A DNA stretch of 64,000 nucleotides from Rhizobium sp. BK376 (GTDB lineage: Bacteria > Pseudomonadota > Alphaproteobacteria > Rhizobiales > Rhizobiaceae): the NCBI RefSeq assembly GCF_004341625.1, contig NZ_SLZG01000004.1, positions 186,001 to 250,000 of the forward strand, given 5' to 3'. Positions 29,919 to 37,953 of the stretch are shown one piece after another. The notes below the pieces were generated by a model. The model searched no databases and was not told where the DNA came from. It worked only from the letters and a program-made list of their open reading frames with translations. Position numbers and translations under genes: made by a program. Positions within the stretch are counted from its first letter, which is position 1; every line of letters starts with the position of its first letter.

Positions 29919-31205
29919 ATGGTTTCGGGAAACCCGCCGCGCCATTCGAAAGCCAACGACGAGCCGGTCACGATTGACTTGGAGGCCGAGGCCGCAGCTC
30001 ATGCAGCGGATTCCGAGAAGATGACCGAGCGCGACAGCAGCACGCCGGGAGGTTTATCGGTCGAGGAGGCGGAAGCCCTACTCAAATCCGAAACCGAAGC
30101 GTCGCCCGATCAGGAGCGCGCCCGCGCCGACGAAGGCGCATTCACAAGCCCCACCGCAGCTGAACGGGCTGCGGCCTATTCCGAACCCACCGAAAATGCC
30201 GCGGCGCCAAAGCAGAGGGAAGCGGCAATCGCTAGCCTCGTTGCAGCCGGCATTGTCGGCGGACTGATCGCATTGATCGGAGTGGGCGCCATCCAATACG
30301 CCGGCCTGCTGCCCGGCGGTGGCTCTGCGGCAAAAAATGACTCTGCTAAGATAAACGCGCTCAATGCCGAGATTGACGGGCTGAAGCAAACCGTCGCCAA
30401 TCTTGCTGCCGCGCCCGCGGCGAAGCTGGACACGGGCTTGACGGATCGCATCGCCGCATTGGAGACCGCCGTCAAGAATGCCCCCGCTGCAGCGGCGGCC
30501 GACGGAAGCGGCACGACGGATGCGTCAGCACTTAATGCCGCCAACCAGAAGATTGCCGATCTCGGCTCCCAGCTTGATCAGCTGAAGTCAAGCATGGCAC
30601 AGGCGACGCAGGACCAGGCCTCGACCGGAGCCGACATCAACAAGCGACTGGATGACGCCGAGAAGAAGTTGAACGAGCCAGCCGAAGGTGCGGCTGTTGC
30701 ACGCGCGATTGCCGCCGCCGGGCTGAAGGCAGCGATCGACCGCGGTGGTCCATTCCGTCCGGAGCTCGATACATTCGCGAGCGTCGCTCCCGATGATCCC
30801 GCTATCGCCGATCTCCGCAATTTCGCCGAAACCGGCATTCCATCGCGCGCAGATCTCATTCGCCAGGTGTCTGACGTTGCGACCGCGATCGTCGCGACCT
30901 CGCAACAGGCTGACCCGGACGAGAGCTGGAGCAACCGGCTGATGTCCAGTGCGAAGTCGCTGGTGACAGTGCGCCCTGTCGGTGACGTACAGGGTGATGG
31001 CGTCGATGCGATCGCCGCACGCTTTGAAAGCAAGGTAAAGAACGGCGACTTGCCCGGCGCGGTCAATGAATGGAACACGCTGCCGGATGCCGCAAAATCC
31101 GCTTCTGCCGCATTCAAGCAGTCGCTGGACGCGCGCATCCGGGTCGAGGATCTCGTTGGCGAAGCGCTGTCCAAGGCAATCGCCGGCGCCGGAAAACAGA
31201 GCTGA
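29919..31205 (+). CDS. Mic60/mitofilin-like inner membrane protein (COG4223)
   Basis: About 428 residues from ATG 29919 (GAGGAT upstream); an earlier in-frame ATG at 29898 is possible. The N-terminal 100 residues are polar and acidic, then comes one membrane span (IASLVAAGIVGGLIALIGVGA). A heptad-rich coiled coil follows (about 140-270, NALNAEIDGLKQTVANL and IADLGSQLDQLKSSM), then a C-terminal mitofilin-type helical domain. Alphaproteobacterial Mic60 homologues are known to sit beside hemY, as here, and are implicated in membrane contact sites and curvature. Assignment rests on architecture plus neighbours. Confidence 0.8.
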   Translation: MVSGNPPRHSKANDEPVTIDLEAEAAAHAADSEKMTERDSSTPGGLSVEEAEALLKSETEASPDQERARADEGAFTSPTAAERAAAYSEPTENAAAPKQREAAIASLVAAGIVGGLIALIGVGAIQYAGLLPGGGSAAKNDSAKINALNAEIDGLKQTVANLAAAPAAKLDTGLTDRIAALETAVKNAPAAAAADGSGTTDASALNAANQKIADLGSQLDQLKSSMAQATQDQASTGADINKRLDDAEKKLNEPAEGAAVARAIAAAGLKAAIDRGGPFRPELDTFASVAPDDPAIADLRNFAETGIPSRADLIRQVSDVATAIVATSQQADPDESWSNRLMSSAKSLVTVRPVGDVQGDGVDAIAARFESKVKNGDLPGAVNEWNTLPDAAKSASAAFKQSLDARIRVEDLVGEALSKAIAGAGKQS

Positions 31206-31219
31206 GGACGGGAGCGAAC

Positions 31220-32815
31220 ATGGTCAGGCTTGTCATTTTCGCCCTTATCGTCCTGGCTCTCGGCTATGGATTTTCCTGGCTGGCCGATCGCCCCGGTGAC
31301 CTGTCGCTGGTGTGGGAGGGTGAACTCTACCAGACCAAGCTGATCGTTGCCGCGAGTATCCTGATCGCGATCGTGGTCGCCGTCATGCTCGCCTGGGGGC
31401 TGATCCGCCTGATCTGGACCTCGCCCCATTCCGTCACCCGGTATTTCCGCGCCCGCAAGCGCGACCGCGGCTACCAGGCCCTTTCGACCGGCCTGATCGC
31501 GGCCGGCGCCGGCAACGCCTTGCTCGCCCGCAAGATGGCGGCGCGCACGCGCGGTCTTATCCGCGGCGACCAGGAGCCGCTGATCAATCTGCTGGAAGCA
31601 CAGGCAGCCCTGATCGAAGGCAAGCATGACGAGGCCCGCGCCAAATTCGAAGAGATGGCGAACGATCCGGAGACCCGCGAACTCGGCCTGCGCGGCCTCT
31701 ATCTCGAAGCCAAGCGTCTTGGCGCAACCGAAGCGGCACAGCAATATGCCGAAAAGGCCGCCGACAAGGCGCCCTATCTTCCCTGGGCGGCGCAGGCGAC
31801 GCTGGAAAACCGCAGCCGCGAAGGTAGGTGGGACGACGCGATCCGGCTTCTCGACCAGCAGAAGGCCGCACGGGTCATCGAAAAGGACGAGGCCAATCGC
31901 CTGCGCGCCGTGCTGCTCACTGCCCGCGCCGGCGACAAGCTGGAAAGCGATCCGACGGGCGCGCGTGACGACGCCCTGAACGCGCTGAAGCTTTCCGATG
32001 ATTTCGTGCCGGCCGCGCTGATCGCTGCCAAGGCCCTTTTCCGCGAAGACAAGGTTCGTAAGGCTGCCTCCACTCTGGAGCAGACCTGGAAAGCCGCTCC
32101 CCACCCGGAAGTCGGCAAGGCCTATGTTCGCGCCCGCAGCGGCGACACGGTCCTCGATCGCCTGAAGCGCGCCGAGCGGCTGGAGGCCATGCGCCCCAAC
32201 AATGTCGAAGCGTTGCTGATCAGCGCCCAAGCTTCACTGGACGCCGGCGATTACGGCAAGGCACGGACCAAGACGGAGGCGGCCGCCCGCGCGGATCCCC
32301 GCGAAGGCGCATTCCTGCTGATGGCCGACATCGAGGAGGCTGAGACCGGCGACCAGGGGCGCATTCGACACTGGATGGCGCAGGCGCTTCGTGCTCCGCG
32401 CGATCCGGCCTGGGTTGCCGATGGCTTTGTTTCGGACAAGTGGCTGCCTATATCTCCTGTTACCGGCAAGCTCGATGCGTTCGAATGGAAATCGCCGTTC
32501 GGCCAGTTGGAAGGCCCTGTCGAGGAAGGCTCGACCGCCACGGTCGACACGGCGCTGAGGACCCTGCCGCCGGTGCGCGAGGCGAGACCAGCTTCACCGA
32601 CAGTTGCTTCGCCGGCTGCCGATACATCTGTTATAGAAATCAAGCCCGTCGTGGCAAAGCAGGCAGGCGCTGCAGCGCCAAGCTCGGCCGCACCAGCCTC
32701 GGACGCCTCGAAGAAACCGGAACCCAAGCCCTTCTTCGGCGGCCTGCCTGACGATCCGGGCGTACGTGACACCAAGATCGAGCCCGAACCCAAGACGCGG
32801 CTTCGACTATTCTAA
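31220..32815 (+). CDS. hemY: HemY-like membrane protein with TPR repeats
   Basis: A 531-residue protein from ATG 31220 (GGGAG upstream), 14 bases after mic60. Two N-terminal membrane spans (MVRLVIFALIVLALGYGFSW and IVAASILIAIVVAVMLAWGL) flank a short loop, then SPHSVTRYFRARKRDRGYQA, the HemY N-terminal motif. TPR-like helices follow to about residue 400, and a Pro/Ala-rich tail. This HemY is the gamma/alphaproteobacterial haem-operon protein, not the Gram-positive oxidase of the same name; its function is unsettled. Confidence 0.88.
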   Translation: MVRLVIFALIVLALGYGFSWLADRPGDLSLVWEGELYQTKLIVAASILIAIVVAVMLAWGLIRLIWTSPHSVTRYFRARKRDRGYQALSTGLIAAGAGNALLARKMAARTRGLIRGDQEPLINLLEAQAALIEGKHDEARAKFEEMANDPETRELGLRGLYLEAKRLGATEAAQQYAEKAADKAPYLPWAAQATLENRSREGRWDDAIRLLDQQKAARVIEKDEANRLRAVLLTARAGDKLESDPTGARDDALNALKLSDDFVPAALIAAKALFREDKVRKAASTLEQTWKAAPHPEVGKAYVRARSGDTVLDRLKRAERLEAMRPNNVEALLISAQASLDAGDYGKARTKTEAAARADPREGAFLLMADIEEAETGDQGRIRHWMAQALRAPRDPAWVADGFVSDKWLPISPVTGKLDAFEWKSPFGQLEGPVEEGSTATVDTALRTLPPVREARPASPTVASPAADTSVIEIKPVVAKQAGAAAPSSAAPASDASKKPEPKPFFGGLPDDPGVRDTKIEPEPKTRLRLF

Positions 32816-32827
32816 GAACGGACCCGA

Positions 32828-33313
32828 ATGTTTGAACGCTTTCAGGAATTCTTCCAAAATCTGACTGCCGAGCATCCCAAATCCGAGTTCGCACCCGACG
32901 ATCCTCGCATCGCTGTTGCTGCTCTCTGCATCCAGGTCATGGAAGCAGACGGAAAGGTTGAGGCGACCGAGCAGAAGAAGCTGCGCAAGCTCCTGCATGA
33001 CCAGTATGGTCTCGACGGCAAACAACTCGAAGCGCTGATCGCCGCCGGCGAAGAGGCCGAAAACGAGGCGGTCGATTATTTCCGCTTCACATCCGACCTG
33101 AAGCGGCATCTCAACAACGACCAACGCGTCGAACTGATCGGCATCCTCTGGGATATCGTCTATGCCGATGGCGAACGCAGTGAGATGGAAGACCATGCCA
33201 TCTGGCGCATCGCCGATCTCCTCGGCGTTTCCGGTCGCGAGCGGATCATGAAGCGGCAGGAAGCCGCGGCCCGCGTTCCGGGACCCAAGCTGGAGAGCAA
33301 GGATGCCGATTGA
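32828..33313 (+). CDS. TerB family (tellurite resistance/DjlA-like) protein
   Basis: A 161-residue all-helical protein with the two TerB motifs: AALCIQVMEADGKVEATEQKKL and LWDIVYADGERSEMEDHAIWRIA, each with an acidic metal-binding-like D-G. Found in many rhizobia downstream of hemY; there is no evidence of tellurite resistance itself. It starts 12 bases after hemY and its end overlaps the next gene by 11 bases. Confidence 0.87.
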   Translation: MFERFQEFFQNLTAEHPKSEFAPDDPRIAVAALCIQVMEADGKVEATEQKKLRKLLHDQYGLDGKQLEALIAAGEEAENEAVDYFRFTSDLKRHLNNDQRVELIGILWDIVYADGERSEMEDHAIWRIADLLGVSGRERIMKRQEAAARVPGPKLESKDAD

Positions 33314-34034
33314 GGGTGAGAGCCGCGGCGGGAAACGTCCCGTTCTCGTCGTCCTGCATCAGGAACGCTCCAGCGCCGGCCGCGTTGGCCAGATGCTGAT
33401 CAAGAAAGGCCATGCGCTCGACATTCGTCGTCCGGCCCTTGGCGAAAAGCTCCCGGAAACGCTTGCCGGACATGCCGGGGCCGTTGTCTTCGGCGGGCCG
33501 ATGAGCGCCAACGATCCGGATGATTTCGTCAAGACCGAGATCGACTGGCTGAACGTGCCGCTCAAGGAGAATCGCCCCTATCTCGGCATCTGCCTCGGAG
33601 CGCAGATGCTGGTCCGCCAGCTCGGCGGCAAGGTCCAGGCGCGCAAGGACGGGCAGACGGAGATCGGCTGGTATCCCCTCCAACCGACCGAAAAGGGTAG
33701 GCTGCTGATGCACTGGCCGCAGATGGTCTATCATTTCCATCGCGAGGGCTTCGATCTGCCGCACGGCGCCGATCTGCTCGCCAAGGGCGACACCTACCCC
33801 AACCAGGCTTTCCGCTATGGCGAGAACGCCTGGGGGCTGCAGTTCCACGCCGAGCTGACCCGCGCGATGATGCAGCGCTGGGTGGTCCACGGCGAACACC
33901 GCTTCATCATGCCGAACGCCCAGAAGGGACGCGAGCACCTCGAAGGGCGGATGCTCTTCGACGCCGCGCTCAAGGCCTGGCTGTCGCAATTCCTCGATAT
34001 CGTCTTCGAAGGCAAACGGGCGCTTGCTGCCTGA
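33303..34034 (+). CDS. class I glutamine amidotransferase domain protein
   Basis: A 243-residue GATase1-type protein. The nucleophile elbow is GICLGAQML (C97), the histidine is in LQFHAELT near 184, and VVFGGPMSAND near 61-71 forms the oxyanion region. No synthase domain is attached, so it resembles the GMP-synthase-like stand-alone group, which includes gamma-glutamyl hydrolases. The substrate is not known. It overlaps terB by 11 bases and converges on the MFS gene. Confidence 0.86.
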   Translation: MPIEGESRGGKRPVLVVLHQERSSAGRVGQMLIKKGHALDIRRPALGEKLPETLAGHAGAVVFGGPMSANDPDDFVKTEIDWLNVPLKENRPYLGICLGAQMLVRQLGGKVQARKDGQTEIGWYPLQPTEKGRLLMHWPQMVYHFHREGFDLPHGADLLAKGDTYPNQAFRYGENAWGLQFHAELTRAMMQRWVVHGEHRFIMPNAQKGREHLEGRMLFDAALKAWLSQFLDIVFEGKRALAA

Positions 34035-34062
34035 AGACGTCGCCGCCGGCCGTCAGGCCGGC
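34029..34062. terminator. hairpin(s) at convergent ends of amidotransferase and MFS genes
   Basis: GCCTGA (34029-34034, with the amidotransferase stop) can pair with TCAGGC (34053-34058, with the MFS stop). A competing stronger stem, GCCGGCC with GGCCGGC (34045-34062), has the MFS stop in its 4-base loop. There is no U-tract; probably a bidirectional 3'-end structure. Confidence 0.45.
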
Positions 34063-35309
34063 TGCGCTTCGCCTTCCGTGGCTGGCGCGTCCAAAGTGTC
34101 GATCTTGCGCAATTTCGAGAAGCCGGTCGCCCAGATGATCGCGACGGCGAGCGTTCCGATACCGCCGATCACGACAGCCGGCACCGCGCCGAAGATCGAC
34201 GCCATCGTACCGGCGCGGAATTCTCCAAGCTCGTTCGAGGCGCCCACGAAGACCATGTTGACGGCGTTGACGCGGCCGCGCAGGTGATCCGGCGTCCAGA
34301 GCACGATCAGCGTTTCGCGAACATAGACCGAGATCAGGTCCGAAGCGCCCATCAGAACCAATGCCAGGATCGATAGCCAGGCGGTATGCGACACGCCGAA
34401 GATCAGCGTGCCGACACCGAACATGGCGACCCCGATGAACATGCAGAGACCTGCACGATGCTTGATTGGATAGGTCGTCAGGAACAGGGCCATCAGGATG
34501 GCTCCAACGCCCGGCGCACCGCGCAGCATGCCCAGTCCCCAGGGGCCGAGCATCAGGATGTCGCGGGCATAGATCGGCATCAGCGCCACCGCACCTCCAA
34601 GGAGGACGGCGAACAGATCGAGCGATACCGCGCCGAGCACCACTTTCTCCGACCAGATGAAATGAAAACCGGCGAGAAGCGTATTCCAGCTCTTCGCCTC
34701 CGCGGACGCGCGTTGCGGCGGCTTGGGGATCAGGTAGACAAGCAGCGCCCCCGCTGCGGAAAAAACCACGGCAACCGAATAGGCCGTGCCCGCACCGACA
34801 CCATAGAGGAGACCGCCGGCGACAGGCCCGAGGATCGCCGCCGCGTCCCAGGACATCGAATTCCAGGCGATCGCGTTCGACAGGTCCTCAGGCGGAATCA
34901 GGTTCGGCGCCAGCGACTGGGTTGCCGGCGTCATGAAGGCACGCTCGATGCCGAAGACGGCAAGGATGAGGAAAACCGGCAATGGCGAGAACAGTCCCGT
35001 CACCGTCAGGAACAGCAGGGCGGCTGCACAAAGCGTGCCCACAAAAATACAGATCGCCGAGACGACGCGCCTGTTGTAGCGGTCGGCAACGCTACCGGTC
35101 ACAAGAATGAGCAGCAGGGAGGGCAGGAACTGCACGAGGCCGATCAGGCCGAGATAAATGGCGCTGCCGGTATGGTCATACATCTGCCAGCCGACGGAGA
35201 CGCTGATGATCTGCGTTGCAAAGGCGACCAGAAATCGTGCGAAGAAGAAACGGGTATAGGCCACGTGCCGGAACGCGGCGAAACGGTCTCCCGTAGCGGA
35301 CAAGGACAT
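34053..35309 (-). CDS. MFS transporter (EntS-like)
   Basis: A 418-residue major facilitator with about 12 membrane spans. The A-motif region is GSVADRYNRRVVSAICIF near residues 72-89, and LVTGSVADR, DHLRGRVNAVNMVF near 355 and ASNELGEF belong to the EntS/DHA3 exporter group. The substrate is unknown; the group includes siderophore and macrolide exporters, but no such genes are nearby. It converges on the amidotransferase gene with an 18-base gap. Confidence 0.85.
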   Translation of the reverse strand: MSLSATGDRFAAFRHVAYTRFFFARFLVAFATQIISVSVGWQMYDHTGSAIYLGLIGLVQFLPSLLLILVTGSVADRYNRRVVSAICIFVGTLCAAALLFLTVTGLFSPLPVFLILAVFGIERAFMTPATQSLAPNLIPPEDLSNAIAWNSMSWDAAAILGPVAGGLLYGVGAGTAYSVAVVFSAAGALLVYLIPKPPQRASAEAKSWNTLLAGFHFIWSEKVVLGAVSLDLFAVLLGGAVALMPIYARDILMLGPWGLGMLRGAPGVGAILMALFLTTYPIKHRAGLCMFIGVAMFGVGTLIFGVSHTAWLSILALVLMGASDLISVYVRETLIVLWTPDHLRGRVNAVNMVFVGASNELGEFRAGTMASIFGAVPAVVIGGIGTLAVAIIWATGFSKLRKIDTLDAPATEGEAQPA

Positions 35310-35451
35310 AATAGACTTTCCGGTGAAAATCAGGTGTCGGCGGCAACCGCAGAACGCCTGTTAAACATGATTCATCGTACGCTTGGGCATAGTACTTGCC
35401 CGTTAAGTCGCCAATGTCTACATGTCTGTCAATCGCGAAATGGAGACAAAC

Positions 35452-35742
35452 ATGCTCGCCTTATTTCAAACCATTGATCTGGCTTTGAATCTTTATACCT
35501 GGGTGCTGATCGCCAGCGCCATCTTTTCATGGCTTTATGCTTTCAACGTCATCAATTCGAGCAACCAGTTTGTCAATTCGGTCGGTCGCTTCCTCTATAA
35601 CGTGACAGAACCGGTGTTGCGCCCGATCCGTCGCGTCCTGCCGGATCTCGGCGGCATCGATATCTCGCCGATCATCCTGTTGCTCATCATCTTCTTCCTG
35701 CGCTCGCTGATGTGGAACACGCTTTATCCGCTGGTCGCTTGA
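35452..35742 (+). CDS. YggT family membrane protein
   Basis: A 96-residue protein from ATG 35452, which has GGAGA upstream; the frame is open back to 35422 but lacks a ribosome site there. Two membrane spans ([17 protein letters not shown] and [18 protein letters not shown]) flank the family motif [19 protein letters not shown]. YggT proteins are linked with osmotic shock tolerance and membrane insertion, with the mechanism unknown. Its TGA overlaps the start of the DUF167 gene. Confidence 0.9.
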   Translation: MLALFQTIDLALNLYTWVLIASAIFSWLYAFNVINSSNQFVNSVGRFLYNVTEPVLRPIRRVLPDLGGIDISPIILLLIIFFLRSLMWNTLYPLVA

Positions 35743-36053
35743 ACCAAGCCTGGCAGATATTTCCGGACCATATCCGTCTCTCGGTGCGCCTGACGCCGAA
35801 TGGCGGACGTGACGCCATCGATGGGCTGGAGACCGGCGCGGACAGCGAGGCTTATCTGAAGGCTCGCGTCAGCGCCGTTCCTGAAAAAGGCAAGGCGAAC
35901 AAGGCGCTGATCGTTCTGATCGCCAAGGCTCTCGGCATCCCGAAATCCTCGGTAAGCCTGCTATCCGGCGATACCGCACGTAAAAAAATCCTCCGGATCG
36001 ATGGCGACCCGGAGGATTTGTCAAACAAGCTGGAAGCGCTTCTGAAAGCCTGA
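35739..36053 (+). CDS. DUF167 (YggU) family protein
   Basis: About 104 residues from a TTG at 35739 that overlaps the yggT stop (TTGA); a GTG at 35712 is the alternative. Neither has a strong ribosome site, so translational coupling is likely. The body has [16 protein letters not shown] and [20 protein letters not shown], the DUF167 signature. yggT-DUF167 is a common pair. Its stop abuts the convergent ppa stop with no base between. Confidence 0.87.
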   Translation: MNQAWQIFPDHIRLSVRLTPNGGRDAIDGLETGADSEAYLKARVSAVPEKGKANKALIVLIAKALGIPKSSVSLLSGDTARKKILRIDGDPEDLSNKLEALLKA

Positions 36054-36063
36054 TCAGGCCTTC
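36044..36063. terminator. palindrome over the abutting stops of DUF167 and ppa
   Basis: A 20-base palindrome with one mismatched pair (GAAAGCCTGA then TCAGGCCTTC) is centred exactly on the junction of the two stop codons. It could act as a bidirectional terminator, although it has no loop spacer. Confidence 0.4.
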
Positions 36064-36590
36064 TCGGCCTTGGCACGGGCAATCGCTTCGATGATGAGTT
36101 CGCCGGCTTCCTTGGAACCCTTCCAACCGAAGATCTTCACCCACTTGCCGGGCTCCAGATCCTTGTAGTGTTCGAAGAAATGCTCGATCTGCTTGACGGT
36201 GATCTCAGGAAGATCGGTATATTCCTTCACCTTGTCATAGCGCATCGTCAGCTTCGGCGACGGAACGGCGATGATCTTCTCGTCCTTGCCGGAATTGTCT
36301 TCCATCATCAGCACGCCGATCGGGCGAACGTTGATGACGCAGCCAGGCACCAGCGGGCGGGTGCTTGCGATCAGAACGTCGATCGGGTCGCCGTCTTCCG
36401 AAAGCGTATGCGGCACGAAACCGTAATTGCCCGGATAGGTCATCGGCGTGTAGAGGAAACGGTCGACGACGAGCGTGCCGGCTTCCTTGTCCATTTCGTA
36501 CTTGATCGGATGGCCACCGACCGGAACTTCGACGATGACGTTGACGTCTTCCGGCGGATTTTTGCCAATTGAAACTGCGTCGATACGCAT
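36054..36590 (-). CDS. ppa: inorganic diphosphatase
   Basis: A 178-residue family I pyrophosphatase hydrolysing PPi. The metal-binding signature EDGDPIDVL (D66, D68, D71) is present, along with [15 protein letters not shown] and the conserved [16 protein letters not shown]. The start is ATG 36590 ([15 protein letters not shown]); the frame runs on to 36647 without support. The end is back to back with DUF167. Confidence 0.96.
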   Translation of the reverse strand: MRIDAVSIGKNPPEDVNVIVEVPVGGHPIKYEMDKEAGTLVVDRFLYTPMTYPGNYGFVPHTLSEDGDPIDVLIASTRPLVPGCVINVRPIGVLMMEDNSGKDEKIIAVPSPKLTMRYDKVKEYTDLPEITVKQIEHFFEHYKDLEPGKWVKIFGWKGSKEAGELIIEAIARAKAEKA

Positions 36591-36792
36591 GAGTGCCCCC
36601 AAAAAGGATGGTTTTCCGGCAGCCAGATAATCATAATCATCCCGCAACGCAACAAGCCTTTGAAGCGATTCGGGATTTTTGATTAACGGCCAAATTTACG
36701 ACGCCTCACTATGGTTATATTCTGGGCGAAATTGGGATTTCCAGCCGAACGGAACACCGCATCCTGTCCCTATCTTTCGCGAAAGCACCGAT

Positions 36793-37242
36793 ATGACGCC
36801 CCTTTATGAAAGCCAGAGTTTCTTCGACCTCCTGAGCCGCAGCTACCAGAAGCTGCTCGGCCGCCCCCTGGTCGGCACCGATCTTACATCCGGCGAAGGG
36901 CCGCGCTGGCTTTATGAGGCGGCACCCTTCGGCATCCTCGCGCATGATACGCAGGCCGATCCGATCTTCGTCTACGGCAACCGGGCAGCGCAGAAACGTT
37001 TCGGATATAGCTGGGAAGAGCTGACCGCGCTTCCTTCACGGCTATCGGCGGAAGCGCCTGACCGACAGGAACGCGCGGATTTTCTCGAGCGCGTTACCCG
37101 TCACGGCTTTGTCGAGGGCTATCGTGGAATGCGGGTGACGAAGTCAGGCGAGCGTTTCTGGATCGAAGGCGTCACGGTTTGGCAGTTGCTCGACGAAAAA
37201 GGCAATCGCCACGGTCAGGCAGCCCTGCTTCCGCTCGGCTGA
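36793..37242 (+). CDS. MEKHLA domain protein
   Basis: A 149-residue protein from ATG 36793. The whole length fits the MEKHLA domain, a PAS-like fold first seen at the end of plant HD-ZIP III proteins: FGILAHDTQADPIFVYGNRAAQKRFGY, TALPSRLSAE and GFVEGYRGMRVTKSGERFWIEGV. No output domain is attached. The ligand is unknown. It converges on the GNAT gene with 4 bases between stops. Confidence 0.87.
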   Translation: MTPLYESQSFFDLLSRSYQKLLGRPLVGTDLTSGEGPRWLYEAAPFGILAHDTQADPIFVYGNRAAQKRFGYSWEELTALPSRLSAEAPDRQERADFLERVTRHGFVEGYRGMRVTKSGERFWIEGVTVWQLLDEKGNRHGQAALLPLG

Positions 37243-37252
37243 AGCCTCAGCC
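37237..37252. terminator. hairpin joining convergent stops of MEKHLA and GNAT genes
   Basis: GGCTGA (37237-37242) and TCAGCC (37247-37252) form a 6-bp stem with a 4-base loop. Each arm includes one gene's stop codon. Short, and without a U-tract. Confidence 0.4.
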
Positions 37253-37753
37253 CCAGACGAAGCCGATTTTCTTGATCTGCTTGTCGTCGAAGGTTTCGAT
37301 CCCTTCGCAGAAATCGATGCCGCCGTGACCGCGATAGAAGCGGTCGGCATTCTCGTTCTCTTCAAGGCACCAGACGACCATTCCCTTGCAGCCGAGCGAT
37401 TTCAGCAGGCGGCGAGCCTCGCCGAACAGCATCCGGCCAAGGCCGACGCCCTGATATTCCGGGCGCAGGTAGAGCTCGTAGATTTCGCCTTCCTGTGGAA
37501 GGGCGCGTGCACGGTTGAGCCCGAGCGTCGCGTAGCCCGCCACAGTTCCCGCAACATCGAGAACCAGCAGCGTTGCCGGACCGCGGGTCGCCCGACGCCA
37601 CCAGGCCTCGTCGCGCCGCTCGATCATCTTCGTCAGCGCGCGGTGCGGAATAATGCCCGTATAGGCATGCCGCCAGGCAACGCGGTGGACCTCCGAAATG
37701 GCCGGAGCATCTTGCGGTTCAGCCCGCCGAACATCGATCGACAACGTCTTCAT
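37247..37753 (-). CDS. GNAT family N-acetyltransferase
   Basis: A 168-residue acetyltransferase from ATG 37753. The acetyl-CoA loop is PEYQGVGLGRMLFGEA, the preceding strand EGEIYELYL, and the end of the fold NENADRFYRGHGG. The acceptor is unknown. About 100 bases upstream is a TTAA-N7-TTAAC box, so it may be under CtrA control. Confidence 0.87.
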   Translation of the reverse strand: MKTLSIDVRRAEPQDAPAISEVHRVAWRHAYTGIIPHRALTKMIERRDEAWWRRATRGPATLLVLDVAGTVAGYATLGLNRARALPQEGEIYELYLRPEYQGVGLGRMLFGEARRLLKSLGCKGMVVWCLEENENADRFYRGHGGIDFCEGIETFDDKQIKKIGFVWG

Positions 37754-37850
37754 AACGCGTACTCTGGCTTTGCAAGGGCAAATTAACCATCCGCAAAAAT
37801 CGCGGCGACCGCTTTGCCCACAGGCTTTATATGTGGACGATTTCGCCACG

Positions 37851-37866
37851 TTAACGCTTTTTTAAC
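37851..37866. promoter_or_regulatory. possible CtrA box, TTAA-N7-TTAAC
   Basis: TTAACGCTTTTTTAAC matches TTAA-N7-TTAAC exactly. It lies 98 bases before the GNAT start and about 40 bases from the typA terminator. Confidence 0.45.
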
Positions 37867-37903
37867 CTTTGTCACAAGGGCTCAAAAATCGAACGCACAA
37901 AAT

Positions 37904-37931
37904 AAAACCCCGGCACGGGGGCCGGGGTTTT
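37904..37931 (-). terminator. Rho-independent terminator of typA
   Basis: A perfect 11-bp stem, AAAACCCCGGC with GCCGGGGTTTT around a 6-base loop, followed on the minus strand by UUUUAUUUU. It is 22 bases beyond the typA stop and could also act on the plus strand. Confidence 0.85.
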
Positions 37932-37953
37932 GCATTTTCGATCTATGATCGGA

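Noticed and set aside
30578..32230. A minus-strand open frame of 550 codons
   Set aside because: Antisense to mic60 and hemY; low-complexity translation.
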